Of a stretch of 64,000 nt of DNA, positions 1 through 12,455 are shown piece after piece. The notes beneath the pieces are model-generated. The model searched no databases and had not been told where the DNA came from. It worked only from the letters and a program-made list of their open reading frames with translations. Source of the stretch: Tenodera sinensis (lineage: Eukaryota; Arthropoda; Insecta; Mantodea; Mantidae); contig CM060964.1 of the NCBI GenBank assembly GCA_030765045.1, positions 146,911,565 to 146,975,564 on the forward strand, in the 5' to 3' direction. The translations under genes were made by a program, and so were the position numbers. Each line of letters starts with the position of its first letter. The stretch's first letter is position 1.

Positions 1-476
1 CATTCCGCGCAACTTGGAAACGGCTACAATGATTTCTATCAAATGTTGTATTCAGACAGGGTTTTGCTTATTAAGTTTATTTATATAGGTATCAATCCTG
101 AAGGGAGGAAAAAAAAAAAAAAAAAAAAAAACACCACACGATTTTTTTACGCATAACAGTCGCAATTACTCTAAACCTTATTTTGGCCATAATTTCTCTG
201 TTAATGGGCCAATTTCAACAAACAAGCCATGATGTTAAAGGTCTGGTCAAGACCTTTCAGAAAACCTAAAGAAAGTTGACTTAGCTATATTAGTCTACGC
301 GTAACAGTCACAATTATTCAAAACCTTATTTTGGTCATAATTTCTCTGTTAATAAGCCAATTTCAACAAACAAGCCAGGATATTAAAGGTCTCGTTACGG
401 AAACGGCTCCAAAAAATTAGGATGAAAATTTATATTTAGTTATCATTTTGCTTTTCAAGTTTATCTAAATATCTTA
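1..476. repeat. Diverged direct repeat, about 148-bp period
   Basis: A block starting at 149 (acgcataacagtcgcaatta) recurs at 297 with about 85-90% identity over roughly 95 bases, through 'caatttcaacaaacaagcca'. A second shared block, 'ggaaacggct', occurs at 16 and 400, each followed by a related T-rich segment. A poly-A run lies at 111-131. No coding frame seen. Confidence 0.6.
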
Positions 477-607
477 AAAAAAAAAAACACGATTAAAAAA
501 GGAAAAGAAAGGAAAAGCCTAGCGAAGCTCGGTCGCCCAGGTACCAAATAATAAAATAAATAAATGAATAAAGAAACAAATAAAAAATAAACAAAGAAAC
601 AAGTGAG

Positions 608-1436
<829 letters not shown>

Positions 1437-1439
1437 ATA

Positions 1440-1985
1440 GCACTTCTTTTGATACACAGAAAATGATCCCTCCAGATATTAGGGATCAACTTCATTATTT
1501 GATCCCCCTGTAATTCCAAAATTGTGCATTAATACCAGCGTTTCAAACATTTCGACTGAAGACTTGTTTAGAGTCATTTTTCCGGGAACACGACTGCAGG
1601 TACTGGTTTGCAGTACGATGACTAAGGAAATTCCATAGTCAACGTCGGAACCATTCCAAGGCCAAAACATTACCTCCTAAAGGGATATCGCATGGCGTCT
1701 CTATGTACTCTTCCCCTCTGTGGTTCCAGGCGCGCCCAGCCTTCCCATAACGTGATTGGTCGCTAAAGTTGCCCCGCCTCGAGGCTAATCATTCCAGTGA
1801 AAGTACTACTCATTTGTGAGATATTAGTTCACAAAAATAAATAAATATTATAATTCTAATCGGTCAAAGGACACATTATACGATAATATATAGTGAAAGG
1901 GTAGTAAATAAAACGAGAGAACTAGTGCGCACTCCTAGTTTTCATTCTAATCAGACCATAGAGTGTGAGCGACATATTCCGAGAA
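1440..1985. other. Single-copy-looking upstream region
   Basis: No gene or repeat recognised. It contains a short CpG-rich patch at 1690-1800 (gcgcgcc, ccccgcctcgagg) just upstream of the candidate promoter. Confidence 0.4.
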
Positions 1986-1988
1986 GGC

Positions 1989-2146
1989 TATAAGTAGTGC
2001 ATGTTTCTGGCACTTGCTACAGTGTAGTCAAGCTCTTTGCTTAGGTAACAAGCTGCTATTCAAGTTTCTGACAGTTGCATCGCAGCCAACAGGTCATTTG
2101 ACACGTCTTATTACCGGCTTAGTGGAATTCGATAACTGTTCTACTT
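1989..2146 (+). promoter_or_regulatory. Candidate GST core promoter and non-coding first exon
   Basis: TATAAG lies at 1989-1994, and an initiator-like CTACAGTG places a likely start A at 2021, about 32 bases from the first T. A consensus donor, GTGAGT, begins at 2147, so a 126-base exon 2021-2146 is possible. Coding exon 1 of the GST has an acceptor at 18716 only 14 bases before its ATG, so an upstream non-coding exon must exist. Upstream, 1690-1800 is locally CpG-rich with a GC-box-like CCCCGCC and an inverted CCAAT (ATTGG). Joining this exon to the GST across 16.6 kb is inference; it could belong to another transcript. Confidence 0.4.
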
Positions 2147-2149
2147 GTG

Positions 2150-3175
2150 AGTATTTCTGATCTACCTAATAGCATTTAAAGAAATTAACTCTGCATATTG
2201 CGTTAATTAAATAATAAGTAATTTCTAACCAGTTTCGTTTATCTTGTGCTGAAAACCTCTCAAAATAATAGGAGTAAACTTTCAGCATGAATGGCATACA
2301 TGATTTGGCATTGATCTATAGGTACCTACTTCTATAGTCCCTATGACACAGAATGTACCTATGTGCATCACGTTTTTCTCTCTTTTTCTAATTTCCTGCA
2401 CCTTGAGTGGATCCTGGTAATAATTATCACTTTGCCGAATCAGTTATTGAAGACACCGAAGAACAGTATAAATAAATAACTTTCAACACAACTGCCTGGG
2501 TTAAAGTTCTGATATATGTGATAGTCTGCAAAGCATGAAGGACTTACGTGAAATCCGATAGCAATGAAGGTCAAAAAGAGGATATGGGAAATTTAACCGC
2601 AAGTTAGTGTTGCAGATCCTACCAAGGTGGTTGAAGCCAACTCTGCACTGAGATTGTCAACTGAAACTAAGCTTCGACATGCTACCAGTAAATGATGATG
2701 GTGATAATGATATTAATAATGATAATAATAATTATGATAATAATAATTAGTAATAATAATAATAATTAGTAGGTAATGATAATTTAAGACTTAACAAATG
2801 CTTATAATGTAAACCACAAGATCAACTTTAGTTTTATAGCACGTACTGTTAGATTAGATTCACATTAGAATTTACATATATGTTCAGCTATCTAGTGAAA
2901 TCAATGTCAGGCAAATATGCCATTATATGGGATTTAAACGACAACCTTAATTTATTTTATGAAGGCTGGCAATTTATTGTACAGGTTTACTCCCGTATAT
3001 TTGCTCGATTTTATTGAGTTTAGTGTGCCTCTTTAAATGTATGTAGGTGTACCTTGGTGTATGCCCATATTATGTAAAAAAAGCGAGAGGAGAGAGAGGT
3101 GGGGGGGGGGGGGGGAGTCGTTAGGATTATTATTCATAAACAGTTTTTGGTAAATTTCACAAATGTAAATCCAAG
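2150..3175. other. Candidate GST intron 1, AT-rich non-coding
   Basis: No gene recognised. It holds an impure AAT/GAT microsatellite at 2690-2775 and a poly-G run at about 3102-3115. Confidence 0.4.
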
Positions 3176-3177
3176 GA

Positions 3178-3681
3178 AGGAACAATATCCGAAGCTTTCT
3201 AAAATCAGCTTATCCAAATATCCAAATAATACTAAGTTGAGGGATTTAGGCGAGAAAAAAGTACTTTTTGTATTGCCTACATAAACTATGCATTGCATTT
3301 TGCAAAAGGTGATGGGGTACATAATATGGTAGAAAGTCACCCTAGTAAAAGAGGTAGTTGAGACATTTTGTATGTTTTCATTTCGTTGCAGAATATGCTC
3401 AATGTTGATAGTAAGGAAATATTTATACTTGCAGTTCATTAAATGCATATTCCGCAACGCAATAAAACATGCAAAATGTTTTAACTACCTATTTTACTAG
3501 AGTGACTTTCTACCATATTATGTACCCCATCACCTTTTGCAATAGTTGCACAGTTTATGTAGGCAATACAAAAAGTACTTTTTTCTCGCTTTAAATCCCT
3601 CAACTTACTATTATTTGGATATTTGAATCTCCTACACAAGAGATCCAAAGCTGGTTTTAGAAAGCTTCGGATATTGTTCCT
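3178..3681. repeat. Long inverted repeat (fold-back element)
   Basis: The left arm, about 3178-3398, begins ggaacaatatccgaagcttt. It is matched in reverse complement by 3443-3681, with small indels, around a loop of about 44 bases. Shared landmarks are the segment centred on gtactttttgtattgcctac, the segment gatggggtacataatatggt, and the inner ends gaatatgc. Arms are roughly 85-90% identical by eye. No transposase is inside. It could be a MITE, an inverted pair of repeats, or a source of double-stranded RNA. Confidence 0.85.
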
Positions 3682-3689
3682 CTTGCAGG

Positions 3690-5105
3690 GGCACAGGTGG
3701 GTGCGCGCGCAAATTGTCTTATGCAGTTTAGAAGGTCAAAATAAGTGGTTACTTTGACTCCCTTCTGTATTTTCTTTTTCTTTTGCTAAGCCCCCCTGCA
3801 AATTAAAAGGCTCATAACTAAGATGCGAGATTGATTCATAAATACCCGCAGACGCTGAATTTGTGCTTCCTGCGATCGATCGAAACTCATGCATTGTAAA
3901 GCATAGCCGCCATAGCCCATGGTTGAGGATCTTAAGCCGATGTGCCTGGCCGAGGGATGTTTTCTATAAGAAGAAGAATGAGGTCGCTACTGCGGAATGA
4001 CGACAAAACGCAACAGTAGGATCTGTGCAATTAAACCCTAATGATCCAGGATCGCGGGGTTTGAGGGAATACCTTGTTACAAATAATGGGTAATGTGCAA
4101 GTTGGAAATGAGTGTGTGAAGATGAAGCAGAATGAAAAGTAATCGCTATTTACACGGACTTCTTCGCTACGCTGCGTTTAAGCATTTTGTGGCACAACAG
4201 TATTGCATAGAAAACTGTTCTCAAAAATAAGTTTAAACATTACACCTGTCTAATTAAAGGAGATAATTATTTTGAGTAATATTTCAGCGAATGGCTCATT
4301 CCCTACATTGCATGGAAAGACCGTCACTGATACTGTATATAATTAAACGTAGTATATTGTACTAGTGGATGCCTAGAGGAAGTTACTACTAATGGCCAGT
4401 TTTAAGCTTAAATAACTGACTTGAAAAAAATTAGTGTTGAGGGGAACAATGGTATGAATTCTGAAATTTCTTACCTCACATTTTTAAAATACCTACCACA
4501 TTTTACCTGATTTTCAAGAAATTCCCAAAAATTTTCAAAATAATCAATGATCTCCGAAACCTCAAGAATTGAAGATGGATATTTAACAAGTGTGGAAATG
4601 ATGATGGCATTGACAATCAGCTTTTTCATATTTCCATTTTTTTTCTTTCTGAGGCACAAAATGTATATAGTGTTCTATAGTATATTTTCAGAGCCCCTCA
4701 GGTCACAGACTATTAATTGATCGATGTCCTTAATGATTAAAGATACGAAATTTGTGTAAGCCAAGACCAAGCGACCCAGGGAGAATATTTTGACGGTCTC
4801 TGGGACCAGTCGGAACATTTTAGAGTAGACAGGAGTTCAAGATGCTGATACTCCGTAGATATTCCGTCTCCAAAAATACTGTTACTCTCACATGTGCGCG
4901 CGCGCGTGCGAGCGCACTCACACCCATTCTGACCACTCGTTTCTTTTTTAATAGTAAAACCATTCTTGCAAGCATCTTCAACATCAATGAAGATGGAAAT
5001 GTTAACCATTACCTAGTATTACAAATAAGCAGCTCTATATGGATTCACAAATATGTTCTCTGAAGTGCTTTCCACAGTGGCTGCAAATCCTTCTCCCTTT
5101 CTGTG
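3690..5105. other. Non-coding intronic stretch
   Basis: No gene recognised. A short (CG/TG)n run lies at 4892-4915 and a poly-pyrimidine tract at 3770-3785. Confidence 0.4.
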
Positions 5106-5109
5106 ATAG

Positions 5110-5190
<81 letters not shown>

Positions 5191-5329
5191 CATTATCATT
5201 ATCATTATCATTATCATTATCATTATCATTATCATTATCATTATCATTATCATTATCATTATCATTATCATTATCATTATCATTATCATTATCATTATCA
5301 TTATCATTATCATTATCATTATCATTATC

Positions 5330-5397
<68 letters not shown>

Positions 5398-5400
5398 CAT
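5110..5400. repeat. Composite microsatellite (ATT)n-(CATTAT)32-(ATT)n
   Basis: An ATT array from 5110 leads into 32 perfect CATTAT units (5167-5358), then ATT again to about 5397. Long poly-Ile, poly-Leu/Ser and Ile-Met frames across it are artefacts. Confidence 0.95.
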
Positions 5401-5779
5401 TGTTATTCTTATTGTTATCATTGTCATCAGTATCATTATTATTACTGCGACGATTATAATTATTATTAGGCTTAGTAGGTTAGCTACCAAAAGCATGAAG
5501 TTATGCACGTGCTGGCTTTAGTACAGACGGGCAGAACCGGCTCCCCGCACTGTGCCGTCGCATGCACTACGAACACGCATATAACTTTGTTCAGAGCATT
5601 TTGAGACAGTGGAAGGGGGAGATCAGGGCATCATGTGGCCGGCGCGTGTATAGGAACCAAAACACCAAGGCAGAGTTGCAAGGTTTATGCAGACTTTCAG
5701 ACACGAGTACTGGCGCGTAACAGAGATTGCACAAAACACTCTTAAACCTCTACAAATATGTGACGGCCGTGGGAAACAG

Positions 5780-5975
5780 GTAATGCACCTGCTACTTATA
5801 AAGCAAATTCCTCGCCTATAGGACGTGGAAAACCAGTACATAAACAGACGGCACACATTATTCAAAATGTGTACAATTATTTTATAGGGGGGAATTGCGA
5901 CTCGCCGATTGCACGTACTGTGGCTGCAACTGGTGTTCACAGATGTACAGTAATAAGAACCATTGAATTAGATAT
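5780..5975 (+). pseudogene. DDE transposase N-terminal helix-turn-helix fragment
   Basis: One frame reads GRGKPVHKQTAHIIQNVYNY, then, after about nine residues, SPIARTVAATGVHRCTVIR, ending at a stop near 5972. This layout (GKPVxxQT...IxNVYxFF...VAxATGVSxxTVxRI) is typical of the DNA-binding start of a common insect transposase type, named here from memory only. Nothing catalytic follows: 6060-6082 is a GAT repeat and then a MITE. Flanking 5520-5780 is GC-richer but has no open frame that I recognise. Confidence 0.45.
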
Positions 5976-6173
5976 TTAGAACGATACAACTCCAACAAAG
6001 ACAAAATGCAATGAAAACAAAACCGTTCATGAATTGATGGCTTCTTCATTGTCTTCGGATGATGATGATGATGATGATGACGAAGAAATAGAAACTATAA
6101 GATACTAAGATTGAGTAAATGCCAATGTACATATCTATGTCAGTATAAATAACGTTTCGTTGTTCTGCTTGTA

Positions 6174-6383
6174 CAGTGTGTCCCAATTGAATCGCCCTAT
6201 TTTCACTTCAGTGTTTCTGCCAAACTATTTAAGTTATCGAAATGAACTAAACTTTACTAATACGTATGGCTTACCAAGTTTGTATACACAAATTAAGAAT
6301 GTCATATCACTTCCACATGTGCCCCACCAGTCACATGAAGGATATGAAAACATGAAAATAGGGTGATTCAATTGGGACACCTG
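6174..6383. mobile_element. Mariner-like MITE with TA duplication
   Basis: The left end CAGTGTGTCCCAATTGAATC and the right end, read in reverse complement as CAGGTGTCCCAATTGAATC, form terminal inverted repeats of about 33 bases reaching CCCTATTTTCA. The element is flanked by TA at 6172-6173 and 6384-6385. At 210 bp it has no coding capacity. TA target duplication and size fit a Tc1/mariner non-autonomous element. Confidence 0.85.
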
Positions 6384-6785
6384 TATTTCCTTCTTTCGTT
6401 CTTTTTGTGGGCGTCGTATGTAGTACTAACTGTGTTGATATACACTTATATAATTACGAGAATGAAATAAAAGTAATGTAGTCCAAGTAAATATGATCAT
6501 GTACTCTAGTTTTTTTATATTAAATGTAATTATCGTCCCAGCATAAGAAACAGGTGTTAAAGCAATCACAAATAAGTGCATAAATAAACAAAGGATGAAC
6601 ATGTAAACAATGTAACAGAAGTGTGAAAGGGATGCAAATGTTGCAACAGTCGCAGTGTGCAAGGACGCATGACCTGCACCACGAGCAACCTGCCGCTTAC
6701 CTGCCCTTCCCACTGTCACAAAAGGCTCTGAACATAGTATAACTTGAATCCTCTTTAATATAGCTGAACTACTAAGTCTAATCAT

Positions 6786-6930
6786 CACCACCACCCACAC
6801 ACCACACACCACACACCACACACCACACACCACACACCACACACCACACACCACACACCACACACCACACACCACACACCACACACCACACACCACACAC
6901 CACACACCACACACCACACACCACACACCA
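6786..6930. repeat. ACACACC heptamer tandem array
   Basis: About 19 near-perfect 7-base units (ACACACC on the + strand). The minus-strand frame of repeated Val-Val-Cys-Gly-Val-Trp-Cys is an artefact. Flanking 6390-6785 has nothing else recognised. Confidence 0.95.
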
Positions 6931-7164
6931 TCCACATCAATCATAATTTTCTGAGAACCCTTAAATTAATGATTGCATAACATATTAGTTACAGGAATTA
7001 AATGAATCCCATTTATTTATTCATATCATATGACAAGCTGTACTGAATAAATTAGAAACAATGTTTAAATCACTTGATGAACACAGCCTGCAAGTATGTA
7101 CTGGCCAATAAAACTTCATATATTTGCATTTTTAAATAACAATTCAAACAATTCAATTCAAAGG

Positions 7165-7905
7165 TTCTCCACTTTGCCTTAGAAGACTTGATGAATAGAA
7201 AAAATAATGCTGTTGGTACTGTGAGAGAAAATGCGGATGATACATCATCTGATATATCTCCTAACAAAGTTAAAGGTGGCAAGCACGAATCATGGTCTAC
7301 AATGAATGTGCTGTGGGTGAAATGTTAGGATAACAAAGAACTTTATTTGCTGTTGATGAAACCCAAAGCTGCTAGCATTACAGCAACAGGCAAGCTGAGA
7401 AAAAGGAAAGGCAGGACACCCAGACAGAAAGTAAAGAAACCAAAGTGAGAACTTGAGTACCAAAAGCAAATGAGAAGTATCAGTTTATAAGATCAGGTCA
7501 GCCCTTTGTTTTCTATAATGTGACACAGCTGAAGATAACAGGAAAATGCTTTTCTCTACTAGACCTGTATGCATTCAATCTTTTCATTGTGTTTCACAAG
7601 ATGACTGCTAAGAAAAAGACTACACAGGCTTTAGAACCAATGTGACTCATCAATTGTTTCAAAATGTAACAGTGCTGAAATTCAAAGTTAGAAGTGGATC
7701 TTCATCTGGGAATACCCCATTGAGACTGCCAGCTAAAGCATGCAACCCTTTGTCAATGCACATGCTACCCACAGACAAGAAAAAACTAATGGAACAAAAA
7801 CATGCTTATTATGCTCCAGTATGGGGGGAAAAATGTGAATATGCTTGACAATGCAAGCATTTGTAGAACTATTTTGAGACCTGCCACACCCAACAATCAT
7901 TTAGG
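7165..7905 (+). pseudogene. piggyBac-family transposase C-terminal relic
   Basis: Fragments in shifting frames follow the order of a piggyBac (DDE_Tnp_1_7) C-terminus: VGTVREN near 7210, KGGKHESWSTMNVLWVK then DNKELYLLLMK at 7270-7365, a KCFSLLDLYAFNLFIVFHK segment near 7545-7600 matching the helical 'FxxLxDLAxxNAxILY' region, and a Cys/His tail ending CFETCHT-like near 7875-7895. Stops (for example TAG after VKC) and frameshifts separate the blocks. No TTAA-bounded ends were found. Function was cut-and-paste transposition; this copy is dead. Confidence 0.6.
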
Positions 7906-7909
7906 CCAT

Positions 7910-8900
7910 TATAGATGATGAGTCAGTGCTTTCAGCTTTGTGCATGCAAAATTTCAGGGAAAAAATTATACTGGATTGATTTCTTTAAACTTTACATTCT
8001 CTTGTATAAATTGTTTTAAATCATATTTCCAGGTTAGCCATGAGGGTATTTAAATAAAATGCCATTGGGTTTAATGGGCAGAAGAAAGTATATAATATAC
8101 CTAAGGAATTCATTCATTTATTTATTTAAATATCTCATTAGAAGTCACATAATCAGCCATTTACAGTTGTGTTCATTAAAAATAAAAAATCAGAGTATAT
8201 CTGTCTCTGTCCCTCACCACTCTATTTAAATTGTAATATTAAAAATTGCTCAATTCCCAGAATACCTTAATCACTCTTGTTTCTTGACATATGCAGATCC
8301 CTTTGAATAGAATGGTTTTCTTATATTATATCCTTTATTACAATAGTTCTTCGCATTTTCCTGCCTCCACTTTTCTCTTTATCTAAATATTTGCCATCTT
8401 TTGTGCATTCCACAGCCCTACCTTCAAAATTCCATTTTGAGAAAGTGGAATATATCTCATGATAAATAGTTTCCTTGCATTCTGAGGTTGTCAGTATAAT
8501 TGCTTCCACAATCGGACATATTCTCTTACATCACATCTAAGGCCTTTTGAGGTTGCTTTTCCAGATCTCATTCAAACTTTCTTCTTCCATATTTATTACA
8601 TGAGTCACTGTATTTTTTCTCTCCGGTCATATTGCAAAATTCTATAGTCTGAAATTTTTTAATTGCCTAAGACAAACCATGATTTCTTGCCTTTCTGTAT
8701 CTTCTATCCCTAATCTTACTCAGTTCCAAAAAAACCTTGTTTAAATATTTCTCTCCTTTAAGATCTCCAAAACCCCAATTTCTTGTAGAAACAGATGTAT
8801 ACTAGCAAGCCAGTTTAGTATAATATGACTGCCTTAGAAAAGTATTCAAAATTGAATTTTCTACCAAATGAAGACAGAAGCATGGTTTTTATGCCTTCTA
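7910..8900. other. AT-rich intronic stretch
   Basis: No gene or recognised repeat apart from short ATTT runs at 8110-8128. Confidence 0.4.
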
Positions 8901-8907
8901 AAACTAT

Positions 8908-9020
8908 GCCAGTTCTCGTAGCTATGGGCGCTGAAGCATATGTCTTTGGCACTCTGCCATGCAGAGTTATGGGTTTGAGTCCCACCTTGGGAGTGGGTGT
9001 TTATGTAAATGTGTAAAAAA
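8908..9020 (+). repeat. tRNA-derived SINE fragment
   Basis: A tRNA-like block (gggcgctgaagcatatg ... gggtttgagtcccacc) holds a B-box-like GGTTTGAGTCC and is followed by an A-rich end near 9014-9023. The A box is poor. Family unresolved. Confidence 0.5.
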
Positions 9021-9024
9021 AATG

Positions 9025-9938
9025 GAAGCAGGAAAACACAGAAAAATAAGTTACATGTGGAGGTTATTAATTTTGTTTAGCAGATGTCATATAATGGAAG
9101 TAAGGAGAGGTTTAGTTTAAATGATTGTCTACTTGCCATGCACTCTCTCTGTTGCAGAATAATAGCTGCATTTCTTTAGCAGGGAATTTATTGATAGTAA
9201 ACAATACATAAACAGATATACTTGGAGCACTAATAATACACAATAAGCTGATGCTATTGACAGTACTTATAACTGCACCTGGTCACCAGGCCCATAGCCA
9301 GGACTGGGGGGGGGGGGGCTCCAGATTTTAAAGGGGTGAGAGAGATACACTAACTTCAAAAAAGCGGATATGTTACTTTTACATGACTACTCACTCTTGT
9401 ACAAACTATTCTTTCTTACAAATGCTCATTTTTGTATTTACTTCAAGTTAAATGACAAACATTTGCAGAAATTATCTTACTGCACATTTCCTAGTAATTA
9501 CAATGGGAATATTGCAGGCTTTAAGTAATAATCAAATGCTTTAAGGCTGATCCCTATGTGGTAGTGTTGAAATTCTGTTCTCTTTGCATGTCCAAGAGAG
9601 AAAAAAAATGTCTCTCCATTTGAGAAAAGTATAAGTATTTTAAAATTCAAACCAGTAACAATGAATACTGCTGAAATTGTTAACTGCACAAAAAGCAAAT
9701 GTATACCACATACATTGTGTGTTTTAATGATATATACACCTTTTGTATAGTAAGATTTTGTCCGTCTCTTATGGTTTATTGGTTATCAAAAAGGCATTCA
9801 GAATAAAGAGGACTTAGAGGTTATTCCCGAAAATTCAGAATCATTGCACTCATTTTTGAGAGAAAAAAAATATTCTAAAGTTTCCATCTAAAGGATAGTT
9901 TAGAGTGACGGAGAGGGGGGGGGGGGTCTTTTGAATCT
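9025..9938. other. Intronic stretch with poly-G runs
   Basis: Poly-G runs occur at 9307-9318 and 9915-9926. The first follows 'cccatagccaggact', which resembles the end of many hAT elements, but I found no partner end. No coding evidence. Confidence 0.4.
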
Positions 9939-9942
9939 TTAA

Positions 9943-12273
9943 GGTAACCCATCTGTGAATAATGGGCAAAAATGACAAAATTTTTCATTTTTGGCTTTTT
10001 ATACCATAAATAAGTTTAAACCTTTGGCTTTCATTTTCATGCTTTTGTTTACTCATCTGCACCCTTTAAATGACTTCACCGAGGGTTTTAAATGGCCATG
10101 TGCTAGGTGGTATGTCAGTTTAATTGTCCAGAAACACTCGAAGCAAGGTAAGTAGAGTGCACTCGAAGTGCTTGCAATGTTTTTCCGACTCAATATCTGT
10201 TCAGTTTGAGTTTGTCTTGTCACAAATTAGCTGAAACATGTTGGCTAACCTGAGAATCATCTATATGAGAGCTATCCGTTGGGCAAATTCCAAAGTTCTT
10301 TGGTTTATCTAGAGGGAAAATGTGCTAAACTCATGGTGCTTTGTGAAGAAATGCCCAAAGGAAATTTTTTTTCAAAAAAGAAAACAGTAATTTGTGTAAT
10401 ATATTAAATTAGTGAATATAATATGGGTTGCGAAGCTTCACAGCATGTAAAGTATCAGGTTCAGGGTAGAAATTTCAATGAAATTGGGGAGAAATTAAGT
10501 AAAATTAGGGTAAGTGTCGTCTGAAGGATAGTGCTAGACATTCAAAAAGGGGCTACAGAACTGCTAGGAAGCGACTGAAATTTGAGAAAAAACAGCTAAA
10601 AGGACCTCTGAGGGTCCCACATATGGTGCAGGCCAGTTTTAATCAAGTACATTTGTATTATGTAGTTGCTAAACTTTAACTCCATTTTCCTCCGCTTATG
10701 ATTTGCTGACACATGATTATGTACAAAATGCTCCTTGGTGCATAGTTTTGCAGATACTTTCTTGAAAATTGATACACATATTTTTCAAAGTATAAGAATT
10801 AAAACATGGCTAAATTTTTGCTGTACCTTAATAAAAAAGTTTTTATTTCAAAAAGGAATTTGTTGTTGTTTTCTAGTGCCTTGCATCTGGCAATGAAGCC
10901 ATTAGCATTCGTGCTTTCCAATACTTTTGAACTGTAGTTTCTTCTGATCTTAATGCTTCACAGGTCTTCAAGTGTTCTTCATTCATTTCTGCTGGATCGT
11001 TACACAGGACACATATCGGTGAGGCTGAGATACCTATTCTGTAGAGATGACTTGCCAAGCAGTCATGATTTGTCAATAGTCGGAAGGCTGCAACAGCTGT
11101 TTTCCTTGGTCTCTGGGGGATTATATCTGGATTGGAAAGTAGTGTAATCCATTTTTTATCTTTGGCATTTGTTTCTATTTCTTGTAGGTATGAATGACAA
11201 AAATTTTTAATGATCAAGCGTTTTATTGAGGAATATGAGAAATTGAATTTAGACTTTTGTGTTATTGTTGTGCCTTTCTTTGCAAGTGAGTCTGCAGCTT
11301 CGTTCCCCATGACTCCACAGTGTGCTGGAATCCATTGGAGATGAACAGTCTTATTAACTTTTTGGAGTTGTGTTAACATTTTGTAGCATTCTCTAATTTT
11401 TGTTGACTTCTTTGTAGTATTTGAACATATTCCCTGAATTGCAGCTTTAGAATCCGAAAGAATTACTGCCTTGTTAAATTTATTTAAGGGAAGATTTAAT
11501 AATTGTCGGAGAGCAATGTATATAGCCTCTATTTCTCCATCATAATTTGTTGTGTCTCTACCAACAGAATGATAAAAGGAAAAATGTGAACATGTAACTC
11601 CAGCTCCAGTAAGGTTTTCCTTCGAGGATCCATCAGTATATATATGCAGCCATTCTTCTGTGGGATACCTAGTATTGATTGTTTCCAGAGCTAGAAGTTT
11701 TTGTATTTCTTTTGGTGTGTCTGATTTACTTATTTCCTCTATTAATTCCAAATTGAAGGTAGGTTGCAATAATTCCAATGGATTTTCTCTAATAAGTAGA
11801 TTTTCTCTGGTGTTAGGAATGTTCAATTTGGATTTAATCTGTGTTACCTTTTCTAGGAAACTACTATGAGTTTTAAGGATTGAAGGGGGGAGGTTCTCTT
11901 CTGTCCATAAAAAGGAATTTGTAAAATTGATAAAATTCTCAGAAATTGGATTATGCAATTTTCAATTTTTTTTTCTCCCAAACAAAATAAATTACTAAAA
12001 AAACACTAGCCAAATGTTGTAGCACTATATGTCATTGATTAGCTGTAGAAGTTGAAATGTTCTTGGTTGAAAAGTATGCACCGAGGGGCATTTTTCACAT
12101 AACCTTACAGAAATTAAAAATAATAATAAAAAAAAAATTAAAAAAAAAACTATTCAAGATATAAAGTTCAAACTCATAATATTGTTTTAGCTCTGAGCAA
12201 TAAGCCTATCCCCAAAATTTGAGAAGAATTGGACGAAAAACGGCAATTTTTCAAATTTCACGGATGGGTTACC
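9943..12273. mobile_element. TTAA-flanked DNA transposon remnant with GGTAACCC ends
   Basis: The left end GGTAACCCATCTGTGAA and the reverse complement of the right end, GGTAACCCATCCGTGAA, are inverted repeats. TTAA sits directly outside both (9939-9942 and 12274-12277). The + strand at about 10510-10640 reads a decayed LDIQKGATELL-type segment with Lys/Arg-rich sequence and a terminal 'GSHIWCR'-like remnant. This loosely recalls the C-terminus of a widespread invertebrate transposase family (Mutator-like PF20700, from memory). A 1.05 kb LINE fragment is nested at 10864-11908. Confidence 0.75.
10864..11908 (-). mobile_element. 5'-truncated RNase H-bearing LINE (I-like), copy A
   Basis: The insert is flanked by a 14-bp duplication, aaaaaggaatttgt, at 10850-10863 and 11909-11922. 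It ends 3' in a CAACAACA-type tail (ttgttgtt on +). The open frame encodes the end of ORF2: an RNase H domain with YTDGSSKENL, YDGEIEAI, ILSDSKAAIQ and WIPAHCGVMGNEAADSLAKK (all four acidic positions kept), then a Cys-rich tail (CVLCNDPAEMNEEHLKTC). The frame runs on past the insert into the host transposon, adding foreign residues upstream, so the true element part starts near ENLPPS. It is a close relative of the full-length copy at 35658-39728. Confidence 0.95.
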
Positions 12274-12455
12274 TTAAAATCTTAGTGTCACATCCTTGGA
12301 AGATGCTGAACCACCAAGTTTTCTTTTTAACCAACATTTCATTTTGAGATCTGCAGTTCACATACAGAACTTTTTCTAAAAACTGTTTTCCTTGAATTCA
12401 CCAAGCTTCCAAACAAATTTTCCGGTAAATCCCTACATTGAATTTTTGGATGGAA

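Noticed and set aside
5035..5521. Poly-Ile, Ile-Met and Leu-Ser frames on both strands
   Set aside because: Translation of the ATT/CATTAT array; open on both strands because the repeat has no stop codon.
6426..6944. 172-codon frame with Val-Val-Cys-Gly-Val-Trp repeats
   Set aside because: Product of the 7-base ACACACC array; the flanking part has no recognisable domain.
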